Part shown: piece after piece, positions 25,001 through 30,909 of the stretch
Numbering within the stretch: the first letter of the stretch is position 1
How the letters are laid out: the number at the start of each line of letters is the position of its first letter
Made by a program: the position numbers and the translations under genes
Virus record (IMG/VR): IMGVR_UViG_3300046313_000104
Location: 1 to 36,767 of that record
Source: a virus
Length of the DNA stretch: 36,767 nucleotides
Direction: 5' to 3' (one strand)
Notes under the pieces: model-generated
Database searches by the model: none
Told to the model about the DNA's origin: nothing
Seen by the model: only the letters and a program-made list of their open reading frames with translations

Positions 25001-25934
25001 GACCAGTAGGGCTTTCTGCCAGTATCTTAATAAGTGGACCAAGTACCTTATTGACAACTTCTAACCCAGTTTGCGCAACATTTTTAAGGCTGGCTAATAA
25101 TTGGTCGTATGGGTTTGCTTGTAGGTTAATAGCCCCAAACTTTTCTTCTAACTGAGTTAGTACTTCGGCAGCAAATGCTCCGCGTTTTTCAAAGTCAGTT
25201 AAGTTTGCAGTAGTCTTACCAATAGAGCGAGCATATTTTTGTGCCGCGTCATCTACACGTACAAAAATACCTAATTCGTCCAATAGTTCTGGTTCTAACT
25301 TAGTAATACCACGACTTAAACGAGATAAGGCATCTGGCATAGCTACGCCAAGTGCTTGAGATACGTTTCGTGCTCCTGCAGCTAATCTTTTTAGATTCTC
25401 TGAAGTCATGCCTGCTGCAGTAGTTTGTGCAGTAGCTGTCATAGCCTCGCGTAAACTAACTGCACCATCTGTTGCTTTTACCAAGTCTTGTGCCAGAGTA
25501 CCCAAGCTTCTTCCGCTTTGAGCACCTAATTGGTCCAGACCTTTAACCATGTTTGTAGTGTCAGCAGCATTTTTCAGTGCACCAAATGCAGCGGATACTG
25601 CAAATAAGTTAGCTGCAAATGTGGCATAAATTCTTACTAAACCACCAAGGCCTTGGGCTTGGTTAGCAAAATCTCTGGCACCTGCTCCAGTACTTCCAGC
25701 ACTACCACGAGCACGTCCATAGTCTTGACCACTCATCACGCTTTCGCTACCGGTAGGAGCAGATTTAGCGTATACAGCTTTTGATCCTGGTGTACCACCT
25801 AACCCAGTTTTTGCGGCGGTTTTTTGAGTAGCTTTTAATTCTGAGTGTAGTTCTTGTACATTTTTTAAAGTTCTATTAGCGGTACCATTATCACTAATGT
25901 TTACGCCAATATTTACGTTATTTTGTGCGGCCAT
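19095..25934 (-). CDS. Tape measure protein (2279 aa)
   Basis: I chose ATG 25934 (MAAQNNVNIGVNISDNG), which follows AGGAG at 6 bases; a TTG 15 codons upstream lacks a good site. Size, position after the G/GT chaperones and composition identify it. There are long helical, Ala/Lys/Glu-rich coiled-coil stretches (about 340-500 and 960-1350), hydrophobic segments near 95-121, 545-577 and 1573-1601 (SLIPGLGTILGGAIGGL), and the tape-measure C-terminal motif FASGGLASGISMVGEAGREL near 2161-2196. It sets tail length and is ejected at infection, where its hydrophobic segments may enter the membrane. At about 0.15 nm per residue it predicts a tail near 340 nm. No lysozyme or peptidase motif was noticed. 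Confidence 0.93.
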   Translation of the reverse strand: MAAQNNVNIGVNISDNGTANRTLKNVQELHSELKATQKTAAKTGLGGTPGSKAVYAKSAPTGSESVMSGQDYGRARGSAGSTGAGARDFANQAQGLGGLVRIYATFAANLFAVSAAFGALKNAADTTNMVKGLDQLGAQSGRSLGTLAQDLVKATDGAVSLREAMTATAQTTAAGMTSENLKRLAAGARNVSQALGVAMPDALSRLSRGITKLEPELLDELGIFVRVDDAAQKYARSIGKTTANLTDFEKRGAFAAEVLTQLEEKFGAINLQANPYDQLLASLKNVAQTGLEVVNKVLGPLIKILAESPTGLATALAAVSAILLKQAIPELGAMKKRMADQATQAREIANIKVAEAQKGLAKEVAANKIAAANAADARVAAVDEAETKLKAIIARSNEEVKKSAKEVFKVLNKESIQAITDEDIAKINKLAQSGGKVGQAYTEIATAIKKSKDAEAEHDAVVKTGNESLAKRHSLFTTIGQLQASAARANAQAASREAINLASQTTAVEGVGAGWAKLNEQIKASKATGELGAMRAGWTRLAGGIGIATTAVGTFMNALGPWMMLIGLAVTAISFLVDHFSNTAKEAKKTSESLQSLEGSLGNVSRTMNAISAKDPFAYFTVQAIDARATALKELADTVQSVVVNSFKELDKMNELDRFINKVKGIFGKDVQTSMVNGLSSGIVEAVKVAEDTGALDSFKKLVKDTLNIDSLDVSSINKAFSEMSSDVAKQKIPLITKALLEVSKQASITAAKGTELKQAFGDASKVFKDLANTYLPTDNVSKLGTAMVESALKLDLALQDPTQTLNAMREVTKDISNLSLFPPATAGELVSLTDKIQDMANAMSAAKRVIKDNENDISSLTARASELKDALGGSGFLAGLQQGLTGPRDGNNIAKMSAELSEIEEKIKNINSVSRIKTSVVAQITTETDALKTVFKEAVFNQMKAGAELVGSRIAAEWQKATSAVNSAVAGLLGDSLAGVRLKAQNDRELIDAQAASIKVQLDLITSQEKLGIQLELSRIAAEKANMDPRDIRLGGLAEREKGLELRSSYLSGGVTKGSSAKLAAELADGVAGAKEALAFVQRVESTLAQVAILAGQRVAIAITEQAGVIKATAKIEKESLDNSKALNDAKLSELSTLEQIGEKLSIEQEASKVTLINSNLDLESKKQLKDLDTEIAIKRLAMANTQSAATKLSIQADIDRLNAQDRINISAKTQAEINKNNAVLEEKRAKRVRDIADGYAEIANILANDAFTKRSSDLEVSQQRLETAKQIENVSESQYILEKQSLELSSLKLDSEKKIYELQQSGVKKFQELTDKYQKENDTDKKALITAEIRAQAQILQTQIDGVNNITSAKLDGINKVAAYELKNTSLYNGLADAVYVNLTEGGAAGGKVMRDTIAKELRKPFNIIIKALIEPVVAGLSRLFDNFLSSFTADLASGITTGFQNILPFLADALKGAMSNPVDSIMKIFDAGKNVFDTFGSATSELGNVFSSAKELISGNATLAKSLGTTAGSQQTSMLAAQEAGMAGSSGATLGGLAKSGMGLVGSFMGARAIGKAVSGGYSAGGTTGNRAVNIGAVVGSLIPGLGTILGGAIGGLVNRVFGKKVTNVGQGVVGTFGGERGFEGQNFSETRTKRLFRRARYSTSYSAMDEGARAGLGEAFIGMRDKTAELAKSLGIGTDSITSFTKNIRIDLKGLSEDQIAKRFSDELAVMQESMAQLALGTTAYNRDGETSLDTLQRLSTNLKATNIVFDQLGQTVSETSLNGALAAQDFVDAFGSLDAFIQSTGFFYDKFFTDAYKATKTTEQLTKAFGDYGIELPKTREGFVEIVSELQKAGDTEAYAALLNLAPALDSILPPLENLEQASTALAAKLKESTKSLSDQILALTKSESELKGIGRADTLSQTDPALLSMQQYVYALEDVKTATDKLKEAQTAEANALREQQNTLKSSITALSQYSTSLKKFKESLLLDSLSPLTPAQKYAEAKSQFDAILSTATGTAATPAEEKAKQAALGQLESASRSFLDASKTYNASSEKYTQDFTKVQNALTDTTSSIDTQLSIEERTYALNEEQISVLTTINTSVLSITDAITNLNAAQANEAIAKAKAFTPGTSEDMAAKAKELLSQNSNMSYSDLMAESYTKFKIDPAAMSSAFSPEDFKRVRGFASGGLASGISMVGEAGRELVDFSTPGRVYTNEQTEGMFTGGSKLVEVVQELRQLRLEVTQLRTQQQTETGHLITATYDAQSRNAEEVAKAVVDSANKQVWTAKVKESVKLT

Positions 25935-26001
25935 CTGTTCTCCTAATAGCGTTACATTGTCCCATACCTGAAAATCCAAGATGGAATTATAGTTTTACAC
26001 G

Positions 26002-26030
26002 ATTATATCATGTAGGGTGGGTTTTGTCAA
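26002..26030 (-). promoter_or_regulatory. Perfect-consensus sigma70 promoter for the tape measure gene
   Basis: On the minus strand TTGACA (26030-26025), 17 bases, TATAAT (26007-26002). It lies between the chaperone terminator and the tape measure ATG, predicting a leader of about 60 bases. Confidence 0.88.
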
Positions 26031-26050
26031 ACCGAAATTTTTTGGGTATA

Positions 26051-26087
26051 AAAAAAGCCCCTAGCTTTTTACTGCTAGGAGCTTTTT
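26051..26087 (-). terminator. Intrinsic terminator after the tail chaperone gene
   Basis: A 14-bp stem (26052-26065 with 26074-26087) with one G-U type mismatch, an 8-base loop and a run of T on the minus strand. The stop codon TAG (26077-26075) lies inside the stem. Confidence 0.85.
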
Positions 26088-26847
26088 GATTTTACTTTTT
26101 CTGACACTATCTTTGAGCGTATCGAATCCATTTGTTGTAGGAAAGTTAATGCTAGTGTTGCTTCGATGTCTTCAATACCGTGTATCTTAAACAACTCAAA
26201 CAATATAACATAATTCTTGCCCAAGTAACCACCACCCATAGTATCCCATCTGTCTTCCAATATACTGTATATACTAAAGCATTGCTGTACTAGTATAGGT
26301 AGATCATTTATATCTACAGGTATTTCTTCTTCTATGGGTTCTTCTCCTAACATTGCACACATTTCAAAGTAAGTATCCTTTGTCATGTGTACATCTGTAT
26401 TTTGGAAGTATCTACGGAGCTGGTCTTGAATTTCGATTATTTGCTCGTTGAAAAGTTTCCCAGGTCTGTGACCTGTTCGCTAATAAAGCTGTCAAAATTT
26501 GTGGAATTCTTCATTAAGTACAACGCGTTTTCTTCGTTGTATTCTAATTCTGTATCAGGATCTTGACCTGACAAGTCTACTGGAGCTAGCTGCTCTAAGT
26601 AACTTAATTTTAGACCGCTCCAGCCTTTTACGCTAGCTTTTACATATAGGTCTAAGAATAGATCGTCATTCAGTTCTTCTACTGGTTGGCGATTCTTGAA
26701 ACTAGTTTTAGTTGCTTTCTTACGGATAGTCTGTAAGGTTTCACGCGACAGGAATGCAACCTGTACTTTGAAGTCAGGCATACCAGGGTACTCTACTTCC
26801 AGTGATTTTGAAGGAACTAACAGTGTTTTCAACGACAGAGATGACAT
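26075..26847 (-). CDS. Tail assembly chaperone G-T fusion made by -1 frameshift (257 aa)
   Basis: This is the predicted long chaperone. Translation starts at ATG 26847 and reads 131 codons to the slippery heptamer GGGAAAC (26461-26455), then shifts back one base and continues 126 codons to TAG at 26075. After the shift the frame reads LFNEQIIEIQDQLRRYFQNT without a stop and joins the frame of MTKDTYFEMCAMLGEEP. The T-like part is acidic and helical. In lambda, gpG and gpGT recruit tape measure and tail tube protein; the same is likely here. The ATG at 26386 has no ribosome binding site, which argues against a free T protein. The slip itself is inferred. Confidence 0.85.
26437..26847 (-). CDS. 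Tail assembly chaperone, short form (G-like, 136 aa)
   Basis: The start is ATG 26847, with AAAGG upstream. This is the unshifted product, ending KSTS-type residues (FSTSK) at TAA 26439-26437. The protein begins SSLSLKTLLVPSKSLEVEYPG and has FKVQVAFLSRETLQTIRKKA and WSGLKLSYLEQLAPVDL, a pattern typical of siphophage tail assembly chaperones acting on the tape measure during tail building. It is made in excess of the fusion if the slip is partial. It sits between major tail protein and tape measure, the canonical place. Confidence 0.88.
   Translation of the reverse strand: MSSLSLKTLLVPSKSLEVEYPGMPDFKVQVAFLSRETLQTIRKKATKTSFKNRQPVEELNDDLFLDLYVKASVKGWSGLKLSYLEQLAPVDLSGQDPDTELEYNEENALYLMKNSTNFDSFISEQVTDLGNFSTSK
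26455..26461 (-). other. Programmed -1 ribosomal frameshift site GGGAAAC
   Basis: The heptamer is phased as G_GGA_AAC in the G frame, the canonical X_XXY_YYZ arrangement. Six bases downstream ACGAGC (26449-26444) can pair with GCTCCGT (26420-26414) with one bulge, a candidate stimulator. A 6-bp hairpin (26461-26475) abuts it upstream. Confidence 0.85.
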
Positions 26848-26882
26848 AATTACCTTTAGTAATATTTATTTTATAAGGAAAG

Positions 26883-26914
26883 AAAAAAGCGGAGTAGGAG
26901 ATCAACCCTACTCC
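26883..26914 (-). terminator. Intrinsic terminator after the major tail protein gene
   Basis: An 8-bp perfect stem (26891-26898 with 26907-26914), an 8-base loop, then GC and six T on the minus strand. Partial termination here would raise major tail protein over the chaperones. Confidence 0.85.
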
Positions 26915-26933
26915 TTAAAATACTAACTAGCGA

Positions 26934-28070
26934 TTAAGCAGCGTTAGTTGTGTAGTAACGAACTTCGATTTCGTTAGCTGCGCCAATATCGAATTCAGCA
27001 CTTGCAGAACCCTGGGCTGTAAAGTTAATCGTTGTAGAAACAACTTGCTCAGTAGCTACGGTTGGGATTGTCAACACAGTAGCAGGCATTTCGAATTCAA
27101 CGCGTGTAGCATTAGAAGCTCCACCCATCTCTAGCTGTACATAGAAAGCTGGATCCACGTCTGTGGTTGAACCTGCCAACATATCCGCTAATAGACCGGC
27201 AGTGTTAGTGCTACCTGCGCGTAGGTACGCATTGATAGAACCACTTACAGCACGAGTACCAGTAAAGTATGTGAATGGACGGTTAACAACACCTAGGTTA
27301 GCTGGAGTCAGGTAAGTAAGGTTGTTAGCGATAGTTAAAGAACCACCTGTAATAGCAACAGTGTATACAGTTCCTGTACCGTCAATTTCTTTCTTAACTG
27401 TTAGAGTACTTAGCTTGTTAGCAATGTACGCAGCAGAAGTATTCTTACCTTTGGCAGTACCTGTCAGACCGTTAGCAAATGTAACTGTTGCACCAGTAGA
27501 CGCTGTTAATCCGCTGATTTGGCGAAGAATAGCACCCTTACCAGCCCAAGCAATCATAGAAATTGCGTCAAGACCGAAGTCGATTGTAGCAGTATCTAAG
27601 GCACAGTTATCAATAACGTATGAAACGCCGTCAATAACAATAACCATTCCGAACTTTTGCAGCTGGTGAGACTGAGAATTTGTAGCTACAACAGTTGCTG
27701 ACGTAGTACCTTCTGTCCAAGCTGCTCCGCTATCTCCAACGTTTGCTGAACCTAGTAGAGCGTTCCATAGAACACCTTCTTCGGCAGTGATATTTACACC
27801 ACCATCAGCTGGACGAATATAAGTAGAGAAGCTGAAATCAACTGGCTCTAGTGCAGTGTTGAAACTACGCTGTCCGCGAACAGGTGCAGCACCGGCTTCG
27901 CTTAAGGTAACTGTTTCAGCAGTTGTATTTTGCGAGAAGCTAAATCCGTCTAGAACCTGGATTTCGCGAGTGTTAGTCGTGGTGAATCCGCTAGTGGCTA
28001 CTAAACCTGTTTCAGCATTAACGTTAGTCGTGAAGAAAACACGACTGTTACGAATCAAATTAAATGACAT
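26934..28070 (-). CDS. Major tail (tube) protein (378 aa)
   Basis: The start is ATG 28070, with AAAAGGA upstream. The protein begins SFNLIRNSRVFFTTNVNAET and contains REIQVLDGFSFSQNTTAETV, FSTYIRPADGGVNITAEEG, SGSINAYLRAGSTN and a C-terminal TINFTAQGSASAEFDIGAA, the layout of siphophage tube proteins that have an extra Ig-like or insertion domain. Its place between tail terminator and chaperones supports the call, and no other gene in the window fits. It should polymerise around the tape measure. The gene has its own downstream terminator and an upstream gap with small palindromes, consistent with separate high expression. Confidence 0.85.
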   Translation of the reverse strand: MSFNLIRNSRVFFTTNVNAETGLVATSGFTTTNTREIQVLDGFSFSQNTTAETVTLSEAGAAPVRGQRSFNTALEPVDFSFSTYIRPADGGVNITAEEGVLWNALLGSANVGDSGAAWTEGTTSATVVATNSQSHQLQKFGMVIVIDGVSYVIDNCALDTATIDFGLDAISMIAWAGKGAILRQISGLTASTGATVTFANGLTGTAKGKNTSAAYIANKLSTLTVKKEIDGTGTVYTVAITGGSLTIANNLTYLTPANLGVVNRPFTYFTGTRAVSGSINAYLRAGSTNTAGLLADMLAGSTTDVDPAFYVQLEMGGASNATRVEFEMPATVLTIPTVATEQVVSTTINFTAQGSASAEFDIGAANEIEVRYYTTNAA

Positions 28071-28111
28071 ATTTCATTCCTTTTAGTTTTGTGCACGTTA
28101 GTGTATTAACT

Positions 28112-28134
28112 AGATATTTATCTGTGTTTAACAC
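28112..28134. other. Two adjacent small palindromes upstream of the major tail gene
   Basis: AGATATTTATCT (28112-28123) and GTGTTTAACAC (28124-28134) abut each other in the 78-base gap before the major tail gene. They could be an operator or RNA processing element. No convincing promoter was seen here. Confidence 0.4.
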
Positions 28135-28148
28135 TGTGATGCGGTTGC

Positions 28149-28586
28149 TTACATTATGGCATAGCGCACTTGTAAGTTAATTTCGCCGACAGCGTATGGG
28201 GCTAGTAGCCCCTCGTCTGTCGTTATTGACTGAATTAAGATCTCAGTCGTTTCGTAGTTGGTTAAACTATCGTACACTAAAACTCTGTTAGTATCAATGG
28301 CATGTTCTAGATCTTCTAGTAGCTGTTCTAACTGTTCTTGTGCATCTTCTCCTCGGCAGTAAACCTTTACGCTTACTCCTAAGAAACCCCACGTAAAATC
28401 CCCTGGCAAGTATTCTCGTTGCTCAGAGCCTGGTGTTACGTACACACTAGGAAAGTCTTCTACTTCATCCCAGAACTTTAATTTGGGATAGGCGTTCTCA
28501 CTTAGATTTGCCCTATAAGGTAGTTCACCATTAATTAATTTAAACTTATCGGATAATGCTTTTACAATAGATGTTCTACGACTCAT
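28149..28586 (-). CDS. Tail terminator protein (gpU-like, 145 aa)
   Basis: The start at ATG 28586 overlaps the upstream stop as ATGA. The pattern KALSDKFKLINGE near the N-terminus, DFPSVYVTPGSEQREYLPGD, WGFLGVSVKVYCRGEDAQEQ and LEQLLEDLEHAID is that of siphophage tail terminator (minor tail U-type) proteins, which cap the tail tube and set the joint with the head. Length and position just before the major tail protein agree with this. No membrane segment. Confidence 0.82.
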   Translation of the reverse strand: MSRRTSIVKALSDKFKLINGELPYRANLSENAYPKLKFWDEVEDFPSVYVTPGSEQREYLPGDFTWGFLGVSVKVYCRGEDAQEQLEQLLEDLEHAIDTNRVLVYDSLTNYETTEILIQSITTDEGLLAPYAVGEINLQVRYAIM

Positions 28587-30244
28587 ATAACTACTGCTCT
28601 CAATCTATTAATTGCTTGTTGTGCAGCTATTTCTCGAATTGACTTGCTTATCAACAATTTAGGGTCGCGGGATACAGGACTAGACTGTCGGCCACCTTGA
28701 GAGAATGTTGCGTACGGGTTTTTCATAAAAGAGTAAAACGCCGTTATCATACCAGATCTAGACTCGCTTAACTTCTCTACTTTTGCACTACCTGCTAATC
28801 GGCCAGTACGATAATTAAGTATATTCTTATTTTTACCGTCACCCATATTAGCACTTATGGCATCTTGCAAATGCGTATTAATATAGTTCTGTAAGCTTAT
28901 CAGGTCCAAGGATACAGCCGAGGCTGGTTGGGTCTTTGCTGTCTTTTTTGCAGATAGTTCTTTTTTGACTTTTTGCAGTTTAGACACCATATTAGATAAA
29001 GGTGCTTTTACTTTATCCAGTGGAGAAGATACTTTAGAAACTATTTTCTCCGACTTTACAGCTACTATATTAGGAGTTGCTTTGTTGACGGTTTTTCTAG
29101 AACCTTTGGATTCTAGTGTTTCTTTGTATAATGCAGTTAAAAACTCTGGTACATTATCAGAAGTTCTTAGGTTAATCAAGTAGTTCGGGTCTGTGGTTCT
29201 GGCTAGAACTCTGGAGACGTCTTCTTGATACTTGGACAGCTTAGTGTCTAGTTCAGTTAAGGCTTTTTCGAACTCTTTTAAGGAAACAGCAGCAGGCTGA
29301 GATAGTAATCGCTTACCGTCTGAGCTAAGGTTTGTGTTCTTTATTAGGCTTTGTAAAAAGCCTACTATTCGTATTTTGGAGCTTAAGTCTCCAGTATCTC
29401 GGTTACCTAGACCAGTATCCACATCACGTATAACCTGCAACTGAATATTCATTGCAATATGATTACCCGTAAAGTCTTTGTGCGCTCTGGCAAGTAGTGT
29501 ATTGTACTTGCCATTAAACTGACTTAAGCTGCTGGAGCCTTCGTCAAGTAGCTTGTACAAGCCAATGATCTTACCCAGCAAGTCTTCTTGTGCATCTAAC
29601 TCTTTGCCTGAGATAATAGCTCGGCCATATGTTTGTGCGTAAACGTGCCCTCGATCATAGTGACCGGATAGGGTGTCTTCAATGTCTTTGCGAGACTTAC
29701 CTGGTAGGGCGTCAATTGTATATAAAAAATGAGCTACGTGTACCAGGGTGTTACGGTGACTAAAGTTTAGTCCCCGTACTGCAATAATATCTTCTATTTG
29801 TTCTTCGCTAAAAGAGTTAACAACATCCGATATTTTACGACGTTGCTTTTCTACTATAGTACCATCTTTGAAGTATATCTCGTAATGACTAGATAGTTTG
29901 CTTCCAAAGTTTTCAGCTAAAAACTTTAAGTATAGGGCTATGGGTTTTGCTTTAGAAGAAATGTTCAATGTTTTAAACATTTCTTGTAGGTCATCTTCTG
30001 TTAGTATGAGCCGGGTTCTGCCCTGAGGCTCACCAGCGTATCGAAACTCTTGTGATAGATTCACAGTTTTACCTGCTACTATTGCCTTACCTTCAGAAAG
30101 CACAGACGCCTTCTTAGATAAACTACCTGCTTTAAAAGAACTTTCAGCACCTCGAACTAGTCTATCCAACATATCTTTTGAGCTGGATTGAACAGCAGTG
30201 TTAGACTTGTCACGTAAGGCGGCTGTAAATTCTTGTATGCTCAT
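28583..30244 (-). CDS. Neck/tail-completion-like protein with large unknown N-terminal region (553 aa)
   Basis: The start at ATG 30244 overlaps the connector stop as ATGA. The last about 110 residues (SLQNYINTHLQDAISANMGD, NYRTGRLAGSAKVEKLSES, MKNPYATFSQGGRQ, SRDPKLLISKSIREIAAQQA) match the pattern of phage head-tail joining / tail completion proteins. The first about 430 residues are not recognised. They are helical, with GHYDRGHVYAQTYGRAIISG near 190-215, and a Lys-rich segment with little predicted order around 380-440. Tail-completion proteins are usually 100-200 residues, so this is either a fusion or a minor head/neck protein carrying that domain. It lies between connector and tail terminator, where a joining protein belongs. 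Confidence 0.75.
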   Translation of the reverse strand: MSIQEFTAALRDKSNTAVQSSSKDMLDRLVRGAESSFKAGSLSKKASVLSEGKAIVAGKTVNLSQEFRYAGEPQGRTRLILTEDDLQEMFKTLNISSKAKPIALYLKFLAENFGSKLSSHYEIYFKDGTIVEKQRRKISDVVNSFSEEQIEDIIAVRGLNFSHRNTLVHVAHFLYTIDALPGKSRKDIEDTLSGHYDRGHVYAQTYGRAIISGKELDAQEDLLGKIIGLYKLLDEGSSSLSQFNGKYNTLLARAHKDFTGNHIAMNIQLQVIRDVDTGLGNRDTGDLSSKIRIVGFLQSLIKNTNLSSDGKRLLSQPAAVSLKEFEKALTELDTKLSKYQEDVSRVLARTTDPNYLINLRTSDNVPEFLTALYKETLESKGSRKTVNKATPNIVAVKSEKIVSKVSSPLDKVKAPLSNMVSKLQKVKKELSAKKTAKTQPASAVSLDLISLQNYINTHLQDAISANMGDGKNKNILNYRTGRLAGSAKVEKLSESRSGMITAFYSFMKNPYATFSQGGRQSSPVSRDPKLLISKSIREIAAQQAINRLRAVVI

Positions 30245-30816
30245 GAGTAGTCCGCCACGTATAAGTCAAGTACTCGTTTGATGTGTGCAGGAAAGTTGGT
30301 GTTCATGATGTATTCTAGTTGAACACTACCACCGCCACCAGGGGACTTTTGATTGTGTACTGAACCGTCGTTTTTGCGGTAGTAAGTAACTAAGTCCATA
30401 ACTGCCAATTTCAAGTCATCAGGCACGCTTTCGAAACCTGCACTATAATTTACAACGTAACCATTAACTGCATAAGGGAATCCTGTAGCAGAAGGGCTAT
30501 CAATAGAACCATCTACGTAATTTGGAATAAAGTCCACAAAGTCTGTTAAAATTGTGTAGTTCTGACCGTAGTCTTTGCTGTACTCTACTGAGTACACGTT
30601 TAACATAGGATATTCTTTTAAGTATAACTTAGTGGAGCCACCATTAAATGTCTCTGCCTTAGGGTCTGTGGTATAATCCACAAAGCCGCGTCTGCAGTAG
30701 CTTTTTACCAGGGCTGATACCTTTGGAATAAGCAGGTCAATTTCTACGTCTTGATTAGTACTAGATATACCTACGTAGCTTTTGTACTCTGCTTTAGTAA
30801 TTAAGTTAGTTGCCAT
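30241..30816 (-). CDS. Head-tail connector (gp6-like adaptor, 191 aa)
   Basis: The start is ATG 30816, after AAAAAGGA. The pattern LITKAEYKSYVGISSTNQDV, LLIPKVSALVKSYCRRGFVD, ETFNGGSTKLYLKEYPMLNV, PYAVNGYVVNYSAGFESVPD and LKLAVMDLVTYYRKND is that of HK97 gp6-type connectors, which form a ring under the portal. It follows the capsid gene after a terminator-like region, and its stop overlaps the next start, linking the two neck genes. Confidence 0.9.
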   Translation of the reverse strand: MATNLITKAEYKSYVGISSTNQDVEIDLLIPKVSALVKSYCRRGFVDYTTDPKAETFNGGSTKLYLKEYPMLNVYSVEYSKDYGQNYTILTDFVDFIPNYVDGSIDSPSATGFPYAVNGYVVNYSAGFESVPDDLKLAVMDLVTYYRKNDGSVHNQKSPGGGGSVQLEYIMNTNFPAHIKRVLDLYVADYS

Positions 30817-30847
30817 TATGTTCCTTTTTTCTCCATAACGGATTTAT

Positions 30848-30885
30848 GTCTTTTAATGTAACTTGTTTAAATTACATTAAAAGAC
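30848..30885 (-). other. Long AT-rich inverted repeat after the capsid gene
   Basis: Perfect 14-bp arms (30848-30861 and 30872-30885) around a 10-base loop. It follows the capsid terminator in transcription order and shares three bases with it. Confidence 0.85.
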
Positions 30886-30903
30886 AGGGCGTAAAGCCCT
30901 GTC
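30883..30903 (-). terminator. Terminator-like hairpin after the capsid gene
   Basis: A perfect 8-bp stem (30883-30890 with 30896-30903), a 5-base loop and then only four T on the minus strand. Leaky termination is likely, since no promoter is visible before the connector. Confidence 0.75.
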
Positions 30904-30909
30904 CATTGA

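Noticed and set aside
26075-26386. Independent gene starting at ATG 26386
   Set aside because: No ribosome binding site precedes it and the frame runs open upstream to a canonical slippery heptamer, so it is better read as the second half of a frameshift product.
26934-28070. Contractile sheath protein
   Set aside because: The size and sequence pattern fit a tube protein, and no separate tube, baseplate wedge or spike genes follow, so a siphovirus tail is more likely.
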